Position numbers and translations under genes: made by a program. A DNA stretch of 64,000 nt from Chlorogloeopsis fritschii PCC 6912 (GTDB lineage: Bacteria > Cyanobacteriota > Cyanobacteriia > Cyanobacteriales > Nostocaceae): positions 1 to 64,000 of the forward strand of contig NZ_AJLN01000152.1 in assembly GCF_000317285.1 (NCBI RefSeq). Reading direction: 5' to 3'. This document shows, piece by piece, positions 26,933 to 38,977 of the stretch (its first letter is position 1; each line of letters opens with the position of its first letter). The notes under the pieces were generated by a model. The model searched no databases. It had not been told where the DNA came from and saw nothing but the letters and a program-made list of their open reading frames with translations.

Positions 26933-29167
26933 ATGGACTTATTCGACCAACGTCTGACTCAAGTAACAGAAACAGAAGCACCACTTGCAGCGCGGATGCG
27001 TCCGCGATCGCTTGATGAATTCGTTGGGCAAGATCACATTCTCGGACAAGGACGCTTGCTCCGACGTGCGATCAGTTTAGATCAACTATCTTCGTTAATT
27101 TTCTACGGGCCGCCCGGTACAGGCAAGACTACCCTAGCTCGTGTGATTGCCAACACTACCCGCGCTCATTTTATTGCTATCAATGCCGTGCTTTCCGGCG
27201 TTAAAGAGATTCGCGCTGCCATTGAACAAGCTCAAGATAGACGCAAGTTTCATAATCAAAGAACTATTCTCTTTGTTGATGAAGTTCACCGTTTTAATAA
27301 ATCCCAGCAAGACGCACTCCTGCCGTGGGTGGAAAATGGAACGGTGATTTTAATTGGAGCGACAACAGAGAATCCTTACTTTGAAGTTAACAAAGCACTT
27401 GTCAGCCGATCGCGTATTTTTCAACTCAAACCACTCAACGATGAGGATTTGTACGCCATAGCCCAACAGGCACTAACTGACACCGAGCGCGGTTACGGTA
27501 AAAAGCAAGTACAAATTGAACCGGATGCTCTGGCACATTTAGTTAATGTTGCCAATGGTGATGCTCGTTCATTACTCAATGCTTTGGAATTGGCAGTAGA
27601 AACAACACCACCCAACACTTCAGGAGTAGTTCACGTCACCCTTGCAGTAGCAGAAGAATCAATTCAACAGCGTGCAGTTCTCTATGACAAAGAAGGGGAT
27701 GCTCACTTTGATACTATCAGCGCCTTCATCAAGAGTGTACGCGGTTCCGATCCAGACGCGGCTTTGTACTGGCTAGCGAAAATGATCTATGCAGGCGAAG
27801 ATCCACGTTTTATTTTCCGCCGTTTATTGATATTAGCTAGTGAAGATGTGGGGCTAGCCAATCCCCAAGCAGTTGTAATTATCAATGCTTGTGCCGAGGC
27901 TTTTGACCGTGTAGGGATGCCGGAAGGACGTTATCATTTAGCACAGGCAACACTGTATTTGGCAAACGCACCCAAGTCAAACAGTGTCATGGGCTTTTTT
28001 GATGCTTTAGCAGCGGTAGAAAAAGAAAAAGAGGCGGAAGTTCCTACCCACCTCAAGGATGCTAACCGCGATAAGCAAGGTTTTGGACATGGAGCAGGAT
28101 ATCTGTATCCCCACGCTTACCGAGAGCATTGGGTAGCGCAGCAATACTTACCTGGTAGCTTGCAAGGACAAGTTTTTTACCAGCCATCAGAACAAGGTTA
28201 CGAGCAAACGATTGGTACGCAGGTAGCGCGGCGGCGAGAAGCTCAACTGGCGGCGATGGTGGAAGGTATAGGTGTAGCGCCTGTAGAAATATTGACCTAT
28301 GGAAGAGACAATCGCACCTCCGAAAGATGGTTGCAACGCACCCTTTCGCAAGTCGGAGAACAGTTAGGTGCAGTGCGCGATCGCATTTTTACTTCTGCTG
28401 ATGTGCAGCGCCATCATGTGATTTTAGATATCAATGCGGGCAGTGGCTTACTGACTTGGGAAGCAGTACGTCGCGTTCCAGAAGGTGGAGTTTATGCTTG
28501 TGCTCGTACAACAACTGATGCCAATGCTTTACAAGAACAAGCGACGGCGTTGCCAGAGCTTACCCGTCCAATTGTTGTCTCTGCTACATTAACTGAGCTA
28601 CCAGCAATTTTAGAAACACAAGCCCCAGATATAAAATTTGACCGAATTGTCGGGCGTAACGGTTTATTTGCAGAACCGGATAAAGTCGCTGCTGCCAAAT
28701 TCCTAGCAAATTTACTTAAAAAGTCGGGTATAGTTGTATTATCAGAGACAGTGCCGCTTTACACGCAACGGTTTTATCGTTTGCTCGATCCTAATAAAGT
28801 AAATACTCAGTTGTACGAACGTTTAGTGACTGCTGAAGAAGCAATTTACACTGAACCAAAAGACCCAATGCTAAACTGGGATGCCGACGATTTACGAAAA
28901 GCGTTTGAGTCTGCTGATTTGGTAGTAGAAGTGACTTTAGAGCAAAGTTCCACGCAAATGCACATCACATCAACCTTTCTGAATCGCTTGTTTACTTCTG
29001 GTACCACTCGCCCAAGTTATGCAGAACGTCTGGCTGAGAATCTGGAAGCAGAGGAAGTACGCGCTGTACAAGAAATATTCACCCAAAACTTACTCAATCA
29101 AACAGTTATCTGGGAAAGCGCGATCGCTTTTGTTAAAGCTACTGACAAGATACAAGAGGATGTCTAA
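26933..29167 (+). CDS. rarA: RarA/MgsA-type AAA ATPase fused to a methyltransferase-like domain
   Basis: Residues 1-430 or so are a full RarA (MgsA/WRNIP1) clamp-loader-like ATPase that acts at stalled replication forks. Seen are RPRSLDEFVGQDHILG, Walker A GPPGTGKT, Walker B ILFVDEVHRFNKSQQDALL, sensor ATTENPYFEVN and the tail GAGYLYPHAY. The last 300 residues (from about SERWLQRTLSQVGEQ) look like a SAM-dependent methyltransferase fold (HHVILDINAGSGLLTWEAVR). This long form is usual in cyanobacteria. The ATG follows a TATATATGTATATATGG stretch without a clear ribosome site. Confidence 0.9.
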   Translation: MDLFDQRLTQVTETEAPLAARMRPRSLDEFVGQDHILGQGRLLRRAISLDQLSSLIFYGPPGTGKTTLARVIANTTRAHFIAINAVLSGVKEIRAAIEQAQDRRKFHNQRTILFVDEVHRFNKSQQDALLPWVENGTVILIGATTENPYFEVNKALVSRSRIFQLKPLNDEDLYAIAQQALTDTERGYGKKQVQIEPDALAHLVNVANGDARSLLNALELAVETTPPNTSGVVHVTLAVAEESIQQRAVLYDKEGDAHFDTISAFIKSVRGSDPDAALYWLAKMIYAGEDPRFIFRRLLILASEDVGLANPQAVVIINACAEAFDRVGMPEGRYHLAQATLYLANAPKSNSVMGFFDALAAVEKEKEAEVPTHLKDANRDKQGFGHGAGYLYPHAYREHWVAQQYLPGSLQGQVFYQPSEQGYEQTIGTQVARRREAQLAAMVEGIGVAPVEILTYGRDNRTSERWLQRTLSQVGEQLGAVRDRIFTSADVQRHHVILDINAGSGLLTWEAVRRVPEGGVYACARTTTDANALQEQATALPELTRPIVVSATLTELPAILETQAPDIKFDRIVGRNGLFAEPDKVAAAKFLANLLKKSGIVVLSETVPLYTQRFYRLLDPNKVNTQLYERLVTAEEAIYTEPKDPMLNWDADDLRKAFESADLVVEVTLEQSSTQMHITSTFLNRLFTSGTTRPSYAERLAENLEAEEVRAVQEIFTQNLLNQTVIWESAIAFVKATDKIQEDV

Positions 29168-29247
29168 AAAGTATCAAGTTTAGCTCGTGCTCTAGGGTAA
29201 ACACACAAAAAATCCAGAATAGTAAGTCGGGATTTCTAACTGAGTTC

Positions 29248-29388
29248 GTGGCTGCTCCGGCTCAGAATGATAAGGATAAGGAATTATATGCTGGCGAATG
29301 TCAGGCGATCGCTAATTCAGATAATCTGTCTGATATCGAACGAAAGATTGCAAACTACCTCCAGGGTATGTGGTACGCATCAAACTAG
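29248..29388 (+). other. Possible small coding remnant
   Basis: A frame opening at a GTG reads VAAPAQNDKDKELYAGECQA and ends LQGMWYASN. Its composition looks protein-like but I recognise no family. It lies in the 370 bases between rarA and the VKOR-like gene, which otherwise hold nothing I can name. Confidence 0.2.
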
Positions 29389-29541
29389 TTACTGAAAATG
29401 GTAGGAAATCTATCCGTAGTCAGTACAGGGCGCTCACAGCCGAATTGGATGCATGATACTTTGTCTATCCAAAGTCGGTAGAACTCCTGTGCATATTTTG
29501 ATGCAACCGTCAACCCATACTTGAAGCGAGGATTGCGCTTT

Positions 29542-30078
29542 ATGGAGCCACAGCAACTAAGTCAGGAACTGCGTAAAGGAAAAGACCCGAACATGACGCG
29601 TCGACGAGCGATTATTGGCTTGTCTATGCTTGGAGGTTCAATGGGACAACTTGTCACACTTTACCAAACTGGTATTATACCTCATTTGCCCGATCCACCA
29701 GTGCCAATTTTTAATGCAGACAAAGTAGATGCATCCAACTACGCTTACAGTCGATTTAACTCCCCCGACGGGCCATTAATGGTGATTAATTATGGCATCA
29801 CTGCCTGGCTGGCTGCTGCTGGTGGAATTGAGCGCGCACGGCGCAATCCTTTGCTACCAATTGCAATGGGTATCAAAATCCTGTTAGACTCTGCCATCAA
29901 CGTCAAGCTAGCTCAAGAGGAATGGAGCGAGAACCAAGCATTTTGCGAGTACTGTCAAGTTGCCACGGTTTGCTCTTTTGTGTCGTTAGCGCTAGCAGTG
30001 CCAGAGGTTCTTACCGCTGTTCGCACCTTATTCGGGCAGCGTGACAAGAATGCCGCAGCAGGCGACAGCACACAGTAA
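29542..30078 (+). CDS. Vitamin K epoxide reductase (VKOR)-like membrane protein
   Basis: This 178-residue protein resembles the VKOR-family proteins found in many bacteria. It has LVTLYQTGIIPHLPDPPVP, then several hydrophobic segments, and the CxxC pair FCEYCQVAT that would pass electrons to quinone in disulfide chemistry. The paired loop cysteines of classical VKOR are not obvious, so a redox role is inferred only. The ATG at 29542 has GAGG about 9 bases upstream; a TTG at 29521 would add seven residues. Confidence 0.7.
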   Translation: MEPQQLSQELRKGKDPNMTRRRAIIGLSMLGGSMGQLVTLYQTGIIPHLPDPPVPIFNADKVDASNYAYSRFNSPDGPLMVINYGITAWLAAAGGIERARRNPLLPIAMGIKILLDSAINVKLAQEEWSENQAFCEYCQVATVCSFVSLALAVPEVLTAVRTLFGQRDKNAAAGDSTQ

Positions 30079-30179
30079 TCGATACTTTAATTGCTCTGGT
30101 TGTAAAGCTTGATGACTTCAAGCTAGACTCCCACGAGCAATTACCCACAATAAGGGGATGAAAATATTTATTTCTCCCA

Positions 30180-30232
30180 ACCCCGTTCCCTGTCCCCTGT
30201 TCCCTGTTCCCTATTCCCCGTTCCCTATTTAA
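30180..30232. repeat. Tandem heptamer repeats (STRR)
   Basis: Repeats of about seven bases (TTCCCTG, TTCCCTA, TTCCCCG) run for about 50 bases just upstream of the glycosyltransferase start. Part of the same motif in reverse orientation occurs near 6049-6066. Confidence 0.75.
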
Positions 30233-30245
30233 CTTGGATGATTGA

Positions 30246-31001
30246 ATGTCACGTGTTTCTATAATTATTCCTACTTTAAATGAAGCAAGCTGTTTGGGAC
30301 GCACATTGCGCCAACTAACTTTACTAGATCCGCCTGCTTGGGAAGTTTTAGTAGTAGATGGCGGTAGTGAAGATGAGACGGTGGTAACTGCGAAGCGCAA
30401 CTTTAAATTATTCTCTCCAGCCACAGAGGTGCAAGTTAGATCGTGTGCAAAGCGTGGACGTTCTGTGCAGATGAACTATGGAGCCTCCTTAGCAACTGGA
30501 GAAATTCTTTGCTTTCTCCATGCAGACACTTTGGTACCGGATGACTTAGTGGCTGTAATTGAAGAAACCTTAGCAGACAAAACAGTTGCTTGTGGGGGAT
30601 TTATTTCTGTGATGGCAGGTGCTCAAAGAACTCATTGGGGTATATCTTTGGTTAATTACTTGAAAACCTATTGCTTTCCGTTACTATTTAAACCGCAGCT
30701 GTTTTTTCAGGGATTGCGGCTTTTGGTTGGAGATCAGGTAATGTTTTGCCGTCGAAGTGACTTTTGGGAGTGCGGTGGCTTCGATGAGGCACTGCCAATT
30801 ATGGAAGATGGGGATTTGTGTTTGAGACTGTTGCCAAAGGGACAAATTCGGATGGTGAATCGCATTGTCCAAAGCTCAGATCGTCGTGTGGCACGCTGGG
30901 GTACACTAAAGGCGATCGCAATTTACGTTTATATCGGAATTTTGTGGGGAATTGGTGTAGATGCAAACTACTTAAAGCAGTTTTATCAAGACATTCGTTG
31001 A
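30246..31001 (+). CDS. TIGR04283-type family 2 glycosyltransferase
   Basis: This 251-residue GT-A enzyme belongs to the TIGR04283 group linked to arsenosugar synthesis. It has SIIIPTLNEASCLGRTLRQL, VVDGGSEDET, FLHADTLVP (the DxD-like metal site) and MEDGDLCLRL. Sugar transfer onto a small molecule or lipid on the cytoplasmic face is expected. The arsenic link comes from neighbours in other genomes; no arsenic gene is nearby here, so the substrate is open. Confidence 0.85.
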   Translation: MSRVSIIIPTLNEASCLGRTLRQLTLLDPPAWEVLVVDGGSEDETVVTAKRNFKLFSPATEVQVRSCAKRGRSVQMNYGASLATGEILCFLHADTLVPDDLVAVIEETLADKTVACGGFISVMAGAQRTHWGISLVNYLKTYCFPLLFKPQLFFQGLRLLVGDQVMFCRRSDFWECGGFDEALPIMEDGDLCLRLLPKGQIRMVNRIVQSSDRRVARWGTLKAIAIYVYIGILWGIGVDANYLKQFYQDIR

Positions 31002-31011
31002 TTTTAAGCTT

Positions 31012-33147
31012 GTGAAGACAAACAGCGAACATCCCATCAGACATACTAGTAGTTTAGAGTTCAACAGCTTGGCGGAACTATCGAGTCGGAACTTACTTGC
31101 AGAAGTTGATTTCCGTCGAACAGTGGCAAATTTAAAGCTAACACAGGACAAAAAGGCTTCAATGGGTCAGTTTTTGACTCCTGCTCCAGTAGCGGAATTG
31201 ATGGCTGGAATGTTTGATAAACTGGATTCTGAAATAACCTTGCTTGATGCAGGAGCGGGAATTGGTTCATTATCAGCCGCTTTTGTAGCGAGAGTATGCC
31301 AACATCAAAAATACACGTCGAATTTGCGTGTTGTAGCCTACGAAATTGACCCTTTCCTCATCGGATATTTACATCAGACTTTAGAGTTATGTGAGAGGGT
31401 ATGTCAAAATGTCGGCATTTGCTTTAACTATGAAATTCGTGAGACTGATTTTATTGCAGATGCAGTTAGTCTGCTTCAGCCTAGTTTGTTGAAAGAACCA
31501 AACAAAGCAGAATTTACCCATGCTATCCTCAATCCACCTTATTTGAAAATTAATGCTCGCTCTCAGGTTCGTAAATTGTTGCGTACCATAGGTTTGGAAA
31601 CCAGCAATCTTTATACTGGTTTTATGGCTGCTACGGCGCAACTCTTAAAATCAGGGGGGGAGTTTGTAGCGATTACCCCGCGAAGCTTTTGTAATGGGAC
31701 ATATTTCCGTAACTTCCGAAAGATGTTTCTGGAGATGATGGCTTTACAGCAGATATATCTTTTCGAGTCGCGGCAAGAAGCATTTAGTGAGGATGATGTG
31801 CTGCAGGAAACTGCGATCGCTCACGCTACGAAACAAAAGCAAAAGCCTGACAGCATACTAATAAATACCATTTTCGGTATTGATGATGACTTTATTATGT
31901 CGAATTCTGTACCGTATGCAGCTTTAGTTCACCCCAACGATCCAGAGCAATTTATCCATATCCTTCCAGATACTTTTAGCCAACAAATTGTTCAACAAAT
32001 GGGACTTTTCCCTTGTAATTTAAAAGACTTGGGGTTAACAGTTTCAACTGGGCGAGTGGTAGATTTTCGTGCCAAAGAGTATCTAAGGGCAAATCCAGAA
32101 AATAATACTGTTCCTTTAATTTATCCAGTGAATTTGTCAGATGGATATGTAGAACACCCAAAAATCACCAAGAAGCCTCAAGCTTTAGTGGATGTGGAAG
32201 AAACAGCGAATCTTTTGGTACCAAACGAGCATTACGTTCTATGCAAAAGATTCTCCTCCAAAGAAGAGAAAAGGCGGGTTGTTGCAGTTGTTTACGATGC
32301 CAGCAAATTTGATTGTGCCTATGTTGGATTTGAAAATCACTTGAATTATTTTCACAAAGATGGGCATGGACTTGATATTACCTTGGCTCGCGGGCTTGCG
32401 GCTTATCTTAATTCCACCTTGGTTGATTCATTTTTCCGGCTGTTTAATGGGCATACTCAGGTTAATGCCACCGACTTACGCAATTTGAAATACCCTACTT
32501 TGGAACAGCTACTATCCTTAGGGCTGCGGATTGGCGAGCAGTTTCCCTCTCAACAAGAAATCGATGAACTTATAGAAGCAGAGCTACTGAGTATGACGAA
32601 TCAGCCAGGCAACAATCCAGTTGCAATTAAATCCCGAATTGATGAAGCGCTACAAATCTTATTGGAATTGGGCTTTCCAAGAGCACAGCTGAACGAACGA
32701 TCTGCCTTAACGCTGCTGGCACTACTTGATTTAAAGCCAAACGATCCTTGGCGATTGGCAGTTTCCCCTTTGATGGGAATTACACCAATGATGGACTTTA
32801 TGGCTCAACATTATGGCAAAACTTACAAGCCCAACACACGAGAAACAGTTCGCCGTCAGACAGTGCATCAATTTTTGGATGCAGCTTTAATAGTTGCGAA
32901 TCCAGATGATCCGAGCCGTCCTATCAATAGTCCTAAAACAGTGTATCAGGTCGAGGAGAGCGCACTCAAACTATTACGAACTTACCGTACTGACGAATGG
33001 AAAAAGAATCTTCGCACTTATCTTGCTTCAGTTGATCCCCGGAAGAAGCGATATGCTCAAGAAACAGACAAACTACCAAATGTGCTGGTAAAGAACGATT
33101 TCTTTCAACGCTTATGCTTTGCTTGTCGCGTGAGCGATTCCATATAA
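31012..33147 (+). CDS. N6-adenine DNA methyltransferase fused to a truncated BsuBI/PstI-type restriction enzyme
   Basis: Residues 1-520 or so are a gamma-type adenine methyltransferase of the M.BsuBI/M.PstI kind, with GQFLTP (52-57), SAM motif I DAGAGIGSL (79-87) and catalytic NPPY (174-177). From about residue 535 the sequence becomes the N-terminal domain of the partner endonuclease: RIDEALQILLELGFPRAQLN, ERSALTLLALLDLKP, YGKTYKPNTRETVRRQTVHQ and NSPKTVYQV. M and R are normally separate genes. The endonuclease catalytic domain is missing; after DKLPNVLVK the frame runs into unrelated residues and stops. A GTG start is used. It probably still methylates DNA but cannot cut. Confidence 0.85.
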   Translation: MKTNSEHPIRHTSSLEFNSLAELSSRNLLAEVDFRRTVANLKLTQDKKASMGQFLTPAPVAELMAGMFDKLDSEITLLDAGAGIGSLSAAFVARVCQHQKYTSNLRVVAYEIDPFLIGYLHQTLELCERVCQNVGICFNYEIRETDFIADAVSLLQPSLLKEPNKAEFTHAILNPPYLKINARSQVRKLLRTIGLETSNLYTGFMAATAQLLKSGGEFVAITPRSFCNGTYFRNFRKMFLEMMALQQIYLFESRQEAFSEDDVLQETAIAHATKQKQKPDSILINTIFGIDDDFIMSNSVPYAALVHPNDPEQFIHILPDTFSQQIVQQMGLFPCNLKDLGLTVSTGRVVDFRAKEYLRANPENNTVPLIYPVNLSDGYVEHPKITKKPQALVDVEETANLLVPNEHYVLCKRFSSKEEKRRVVAVVYDASKFDCAYVGFENHLNYFHKDGHGLDITLARGLAAYLNSTLVDSFFRLFNGHTQVNATDLRNLKYPTLEQLLSLGLRIGEQFPSQQEIDELIEAELLSMTNQPGNNPVAIKSRIDEALQILLELGFPRAQLNERSALTLLALLDLKPNDPWRLAVSPLMGITPMMDFMAQHYGKTYKPNTRETVRRQTVHQFLDAALIVANPDDPSRPINSPKTVYQVEESALKLLRTYRTDEWKKNLRTYLASVDPRKKRYAQETDKLPNVLVKNDFFQRLCFACRVSDSI

Positions 33148-33551
33148 TCCTCCCGTGAGGGTTGGTTATACGGAACAAGCCTGTATAATTCCAAATAGGG
33201 ACGTAAAAAAGAAATTTTCCGTATATCCCAAATAGGAAGTGGTTGTAATGCCTGATAACTTCGGATTGAAAAACAGATTATACGTAAAGTTTCCGTATAA
33301 TAATTAGTTGTTCTGCCAACGCAGTATAGAAGTTGACATTATATACTATAATCTGCGAAGCATCGTCACAACAACACTTCGTTGGAAACGACACCTCGTT
33401 AATCGCCCGAAGGTGATTAGCCGGAGGTGCAGTTCAACTCCGCCGTTATGTGGCTCAACTTGTTTGTGAGGACGCAACCTCAGAGTTATCGGTTAGTATT
33501 CAAGGTTCCGCATCAGAGTTTGTAGATGTGAGGGAAAAAATGATTTGTTAC
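33148..33551. other. Debris downstream of the truncated restriction gene
   Basis: No credible gene is seen here. The stretch contains several TTATACGGAA/TTTCCGTATA half-sites, two AAATAGG motifs, and a hairpin CGGAG...CTCCG near 33421-33445. No piece of the missing endonuclease catalytic domain is recognisable. Confidence 0.4.
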
Positions 33552-33839
33552 TCAGAGAATTATGCGATCGCCTGCAAACAAAATTACAGGCCCCTCTCCC
33601 TGTTGAATTTCAACCAGTGCTTTCAACACCGCAGATTTAACAGCACCAGGCGAGCCAACCAATTCCAGCAGTCTTGTTTCTCGCATCATTTCTCTAGCAG
33701 CAGCGACTAGGTTAGTTCGGCTGAGGGTAAGACCACCAATATCAGTACGGTTAAGTACTGTTAAGATATGGTGTGCGATCGCCCATAATAAAGATGCACT
33801 TTTAAGTGCGATCGCTTTCAAGACTACATTTCTAGGCAT
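33552..33839 (-). pseudogene. Fragment of a P-loop NTPase with altered Walker A
   Basis: The 95-residue frame ends with ELVGSPGAVKSAVLKALVEI and GPVILFAGDRI. This looks like the start of a STAND/NACHT-type or related ATPase, but the Walker A motif reads GSPGAVKS instead of GxxGxGKS, and the protein stops about 30 residues later. The rest of the ATPase is absent. I read it as a decayed gene; an intact ancestor may have been a defence or regulatory ATPase. Confidence 0.5.
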
Positions 33840-33936
33840 GGCTGATATGGACTGTGGATTTTTTCTAATACTTGGAATTCTATTCGGATGGGCAACTTAT
33901 GCATGTATGCATTGGCTGCTCGTTGGAAGTTGGTAA
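33838..33936 (+). CDS. Possible 32-residue single-helix membrane protein
   Basis: ATG to TAA encodes MADMDCGFFLILGILFGWAT followed by YACMHWLLVGSW, one hydrophobic helix with Cys, His and Trp residues. It is divergent to the NTPase remnant, and their starts overlap. No ribosome site stands out and I recognise no family. A bidirectional terminator lies about 145 bases downstream. Confidence 0.25.
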   Translation: MADMDCGFFLILGILFGWATYACMHWLLVGSW

Positions 33937-34079
33937 GGCAACGCAGAACCCGACAGTAGTTTTAATTGCACCAAGCTTAAATCTAGTTCGCAAAATATAA
34001 CAACAGCTTTATTTAAGCTTAAACGCGAGGATTTCCAATCAATTCAAAATTAACACCGCTCCAAAATTACTCCACCCAA

Positions 34080-34120
34080 AAAACCGCTCTAGTGCATTAC
34101 TTAGGAGCGGTTTTGTTATT
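34080..34120. terminator. Rho-independent terminator, both directions
   Basis: AAAACCGCTC pairs with GAGCGGTTTT across a 15-base loop and is T-rich on both strands. It can end transcription of the minus-strand gene at 34258 and of anything arriving from the left. Confidence 0.8.
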
Positions 34121-34257
34121 TAGACTCTCAAAGATAACGCCCTGGCGCAAATTCTGTCACTACCCAAAAGCTAGTTGTAGTATGTCTCACAGTAGTGGTA
34201 ATCGCCCGTTTCAGTTTAAGGGCTGAAAAAACCCCAGATACTTAGTAGTGAAGGTTC

Positions 34258-35190
34258 TTAGCCCAAAAGTTTATCTATCAAGGATTTCAGCCTTAGTATA
34301 CAGTTTTCTTGTTTCGGTACGGTGACCTTTGGTATGGTGATGATACGCTCACGATGGGCGTTTAAGGTTTCGGTTGGATGTTCACTACAGATATAGTGCT
34401 TCTTCTCTAGTTCATTCCTAAGGTATTTATCAACTTTGTCTAAACTTTCTATTTCTTTCAACTTACCAACCAACTCAAGAAATTTATTCCAACCTGCTTT
34501 ACGCTTAATAAGTTGTTCGCAAACAATGTGGGGATTATCTAATATATTTTCTATTCGGTGCTTATATATATTATTGAAGGTATACCAATCGAGTATATTG
34601 TTATCAATCATGTATTTGCAATCTTCAAATAATGCCATATAAGCTTCCACTTTCAACCACTCTGGCACTGTTTTAGGATGTCTATCTTTCCCATTATGCC
34701 ATGCACCTTCTGGACGAAGATTCACACAAATATCATCATATTTATCAAACATTTCTCTTAAATTAAGCCACAAAGAAGCGCGCTTTAATTTGGTATTAGA
34801 GTAATTTGCTTGTGCATTAAACCAAAAGATACACAAGGCAATCATTATTGCAACTGTTGCCCAAGTTTTAATTTGATTGTTAACTTTAGAATCAATATAA
34901 TTTTCTACATTTTGTATAGCCTGGATGGCATAAGCATCATTAGGGCGCTCCTTCAGTGCTTTTCTAAAGTTAATTAAAGCTGATTGATAGTTTCTTTTAT
35001 TAGTAGCCAGGTACCCTGTTTTCATATATTCATCATATTTAGAAATCCTATTTAACACTTGACTGGTCTCTGCTGGCTGTATCAATGATTGAAGTTGTAC
35101 TGTATTCTTCTGTATATTTAATGCTTGTGCTTGAGGCGGCGCTCCCCAAAGTCCTAAGCTAATTATCAACCCACAAAAAAGTAACCGCAT
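34258..35190 (-). CDS. Signal-anchored protein with TPR-like region and cytosolic domain
   Basis: This 310-residue protein begins with a signal peptide (MRLLFCGLIISLGLWGAPPQAQA). It has a short tetratricopeptide-like helix pair (YLATNKRNYQSALINFRKAL, RPNDAYAIQAIQNVE) and one membrane helix (about 108-124). The C-terminal domain is rich in Trp, Tyr and charged residues (WHNGKDRHPKTVPEWLKVEA) and resembles DUF4760-type domains. The function is unknown. It stands alone and ends before a bidirectional terminator. Confidence 0.6.
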   Translation of the reverse strand: MRLLFCGLIISLGLWGAPPQAQALNIQKNTVQLQSLIQPAETSQVLNRISKYDEYMKTGYLATNKRNYQSALINFRKALKERPNDAYAIQAIQNVENYIDSKVNNQIKTWATVAIMIALCIFWFNAQANYSNTKLKRASLWLNLREMFDKYDDICVNLRPEGAWHNGKDRHPKTVPEWLKVEAYMALFEDCKYMIDNNILDWYTFNNIYKHRIENILDNPHIVCEQLIKRKAGWNKFLELVGKLKEIESLDKVDKYLRNELEKKHYICSEHPTETLNAHRERIITIPKVTVPKQENCILRLKSLIDKLLG

Positions 35191-35421
35191 AGCTTAACTA
35201 CTACTGTTACCACAACTGCTAACACAAAGTTTAGTAATTTAACTCAATCCACAGAAGAATTTTTGGCTCTGTTGTAGTTTCGGCGGTAACTTTACGGCTA
35301 CTAATTTAAGGCGGGATAGAATAGTTAGAGAATATTGTTTGCGAATTGCGATCGCTTCTTCAGACTTGAAAAGATGTCTAGATGTGCGATCGCCTAAATT
35401 CTAAAACTGAAAAAGCAGGTT

Positions 35422-35769
35422 TTAGCTTAACTTAATACCTTCTAAAAACTTTACATATTTTGGGGTCGCTGACCTGATTTCATACATTCCAGGCAGGAAC
35501 TGATTGCGCCAAGTATCAGCATCCATAAAGTTAACTCCCGCTACTGTGGCAGCTTCATTTTCGGGTCTATCGCCTACCATCCAAGATTGTGTTAAATGAA
35601 TTCCAAAATCAAACTTTGTCTGATACAGGATTCCCGCCCCAGGCTTTCTGTAATTAAATTTTTCTTCTAAGAATGTCTCACCTTCCCCCGTATAGTCTGC
35701 AATTTTAGTAGCATCATCTTCCTGTGTTACCCTATAAAAATGGGGTAACTTTATCAAGCATCTTTTCAC
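35422..35769 (-). pseudogene. HAD phosphatase lacking its N-terminal half
   Basis: The last 80 residues carry NYRKPGAGILYQ and SWMVGDRPENEAATVAGVNF and end MDADTWR, the C-terminal half of a HisB-like or polynucleotide-phosphatase-like HAD protein. The catalytic DxDxT motif at the normal N-terminus is missing, and the first 30 residues match only roughly. The apparent ATG is probably internal. Confidence 0.7.
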
Positions 35770-38491
<2,722 letters not shown>

Positions 38492-38584
38492 GTGTAACTT
38501 CAACCGATCATCGGGTGAACAGAGGTTGAGGCGGGAGCAAAAGAGCGGAAATCCTGAACGCGGGTGAAAGCCAGAAACAAATAT

Positions 38585-38622
38585 GAGGACGGTATTTCAA
38601 GATAAGTTGAAACGCCGCCCTC
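38585..38622 (+). terminator. Imperfect hairpin after katG
   Basis: GAGGACGGTATTTCAA pairs imperfectly with TTGAAACGCCGCCCTC. No T-run follows, so it is either a weak terminator or an RNA stabiliser. Confidence 0.4.
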
Positions 38623-38650
38623 AAAGAGTGCATTAACAGTATTTGTTAAG

Positions 38651-38977
38651 TTATTCACCACTCTTGATTGCTGCTATCTGCAAATCGTAAGGCCCAATTG
38701 GTGTACCAAGCGTCCCTAACTCTGCCCGAATTGTGCCAAAAATCCGAGCCGCCTGATCGTCAAAAGGCAAAGATACAAAATTATTTAAGAATGCTTCTTG
38801 TAACGCCAGGGTGCGTGTAGGATTGTGACTTCGCATTGCCCCATAAAATAGTTCAGCTTTAACTACCGAACAAACAGCGATATCTGATGGTGATAGCGAC
38901 TCCAAGCGCCGTCTCACACCAGACATTGGACGATTCAGATAAACAATGCAGGCATTGGTATCTAATAAATATCTCAC
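38651..38977 (-). CDS. vapC: VapC-type PIN-domain toxin, C-terminally truncated
   Basis: The 108-residue protein has most of a VapC PIN RNase: MRYLLDTNACIVYLNRP with the first Asp, the AELFYGA acidic residue and GPYDLQIAAI with the third Asp. It then ends at KSGE, about 20 residues short, losing the THNxxEF segment that supplies the last acidic site. It starts at a GTG that overlaps the upstream antitoxin stop (GTGA). Activity is doubtful. Confidence 0.75.
   Translation of the reverse strand: MRYLLDTNACIVYLNRPMSGVRRRLESLSPSDIAVCSVVKAELFYGAMRSHNPTRTLALQEAFLNNFVSLPFDDQAARIFGTIRAELGTLGTPIGPYDLQIAAIKSGE

Noticed and set aside
33380-33445. Possible tRNA or integron attC site (AGTTCAACTCC with flanking inverted repeats)
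   Set aside because: The T-arm spacing and stem do not fit a tRNA, and the R/L box pattern of attC is not met. Only a short hairpin remains.
33450-33710. An 86-codon plus-strand ORF
   Set aside because: Half of it is antisense to the NTPase remnant and its composition is not protein-like.
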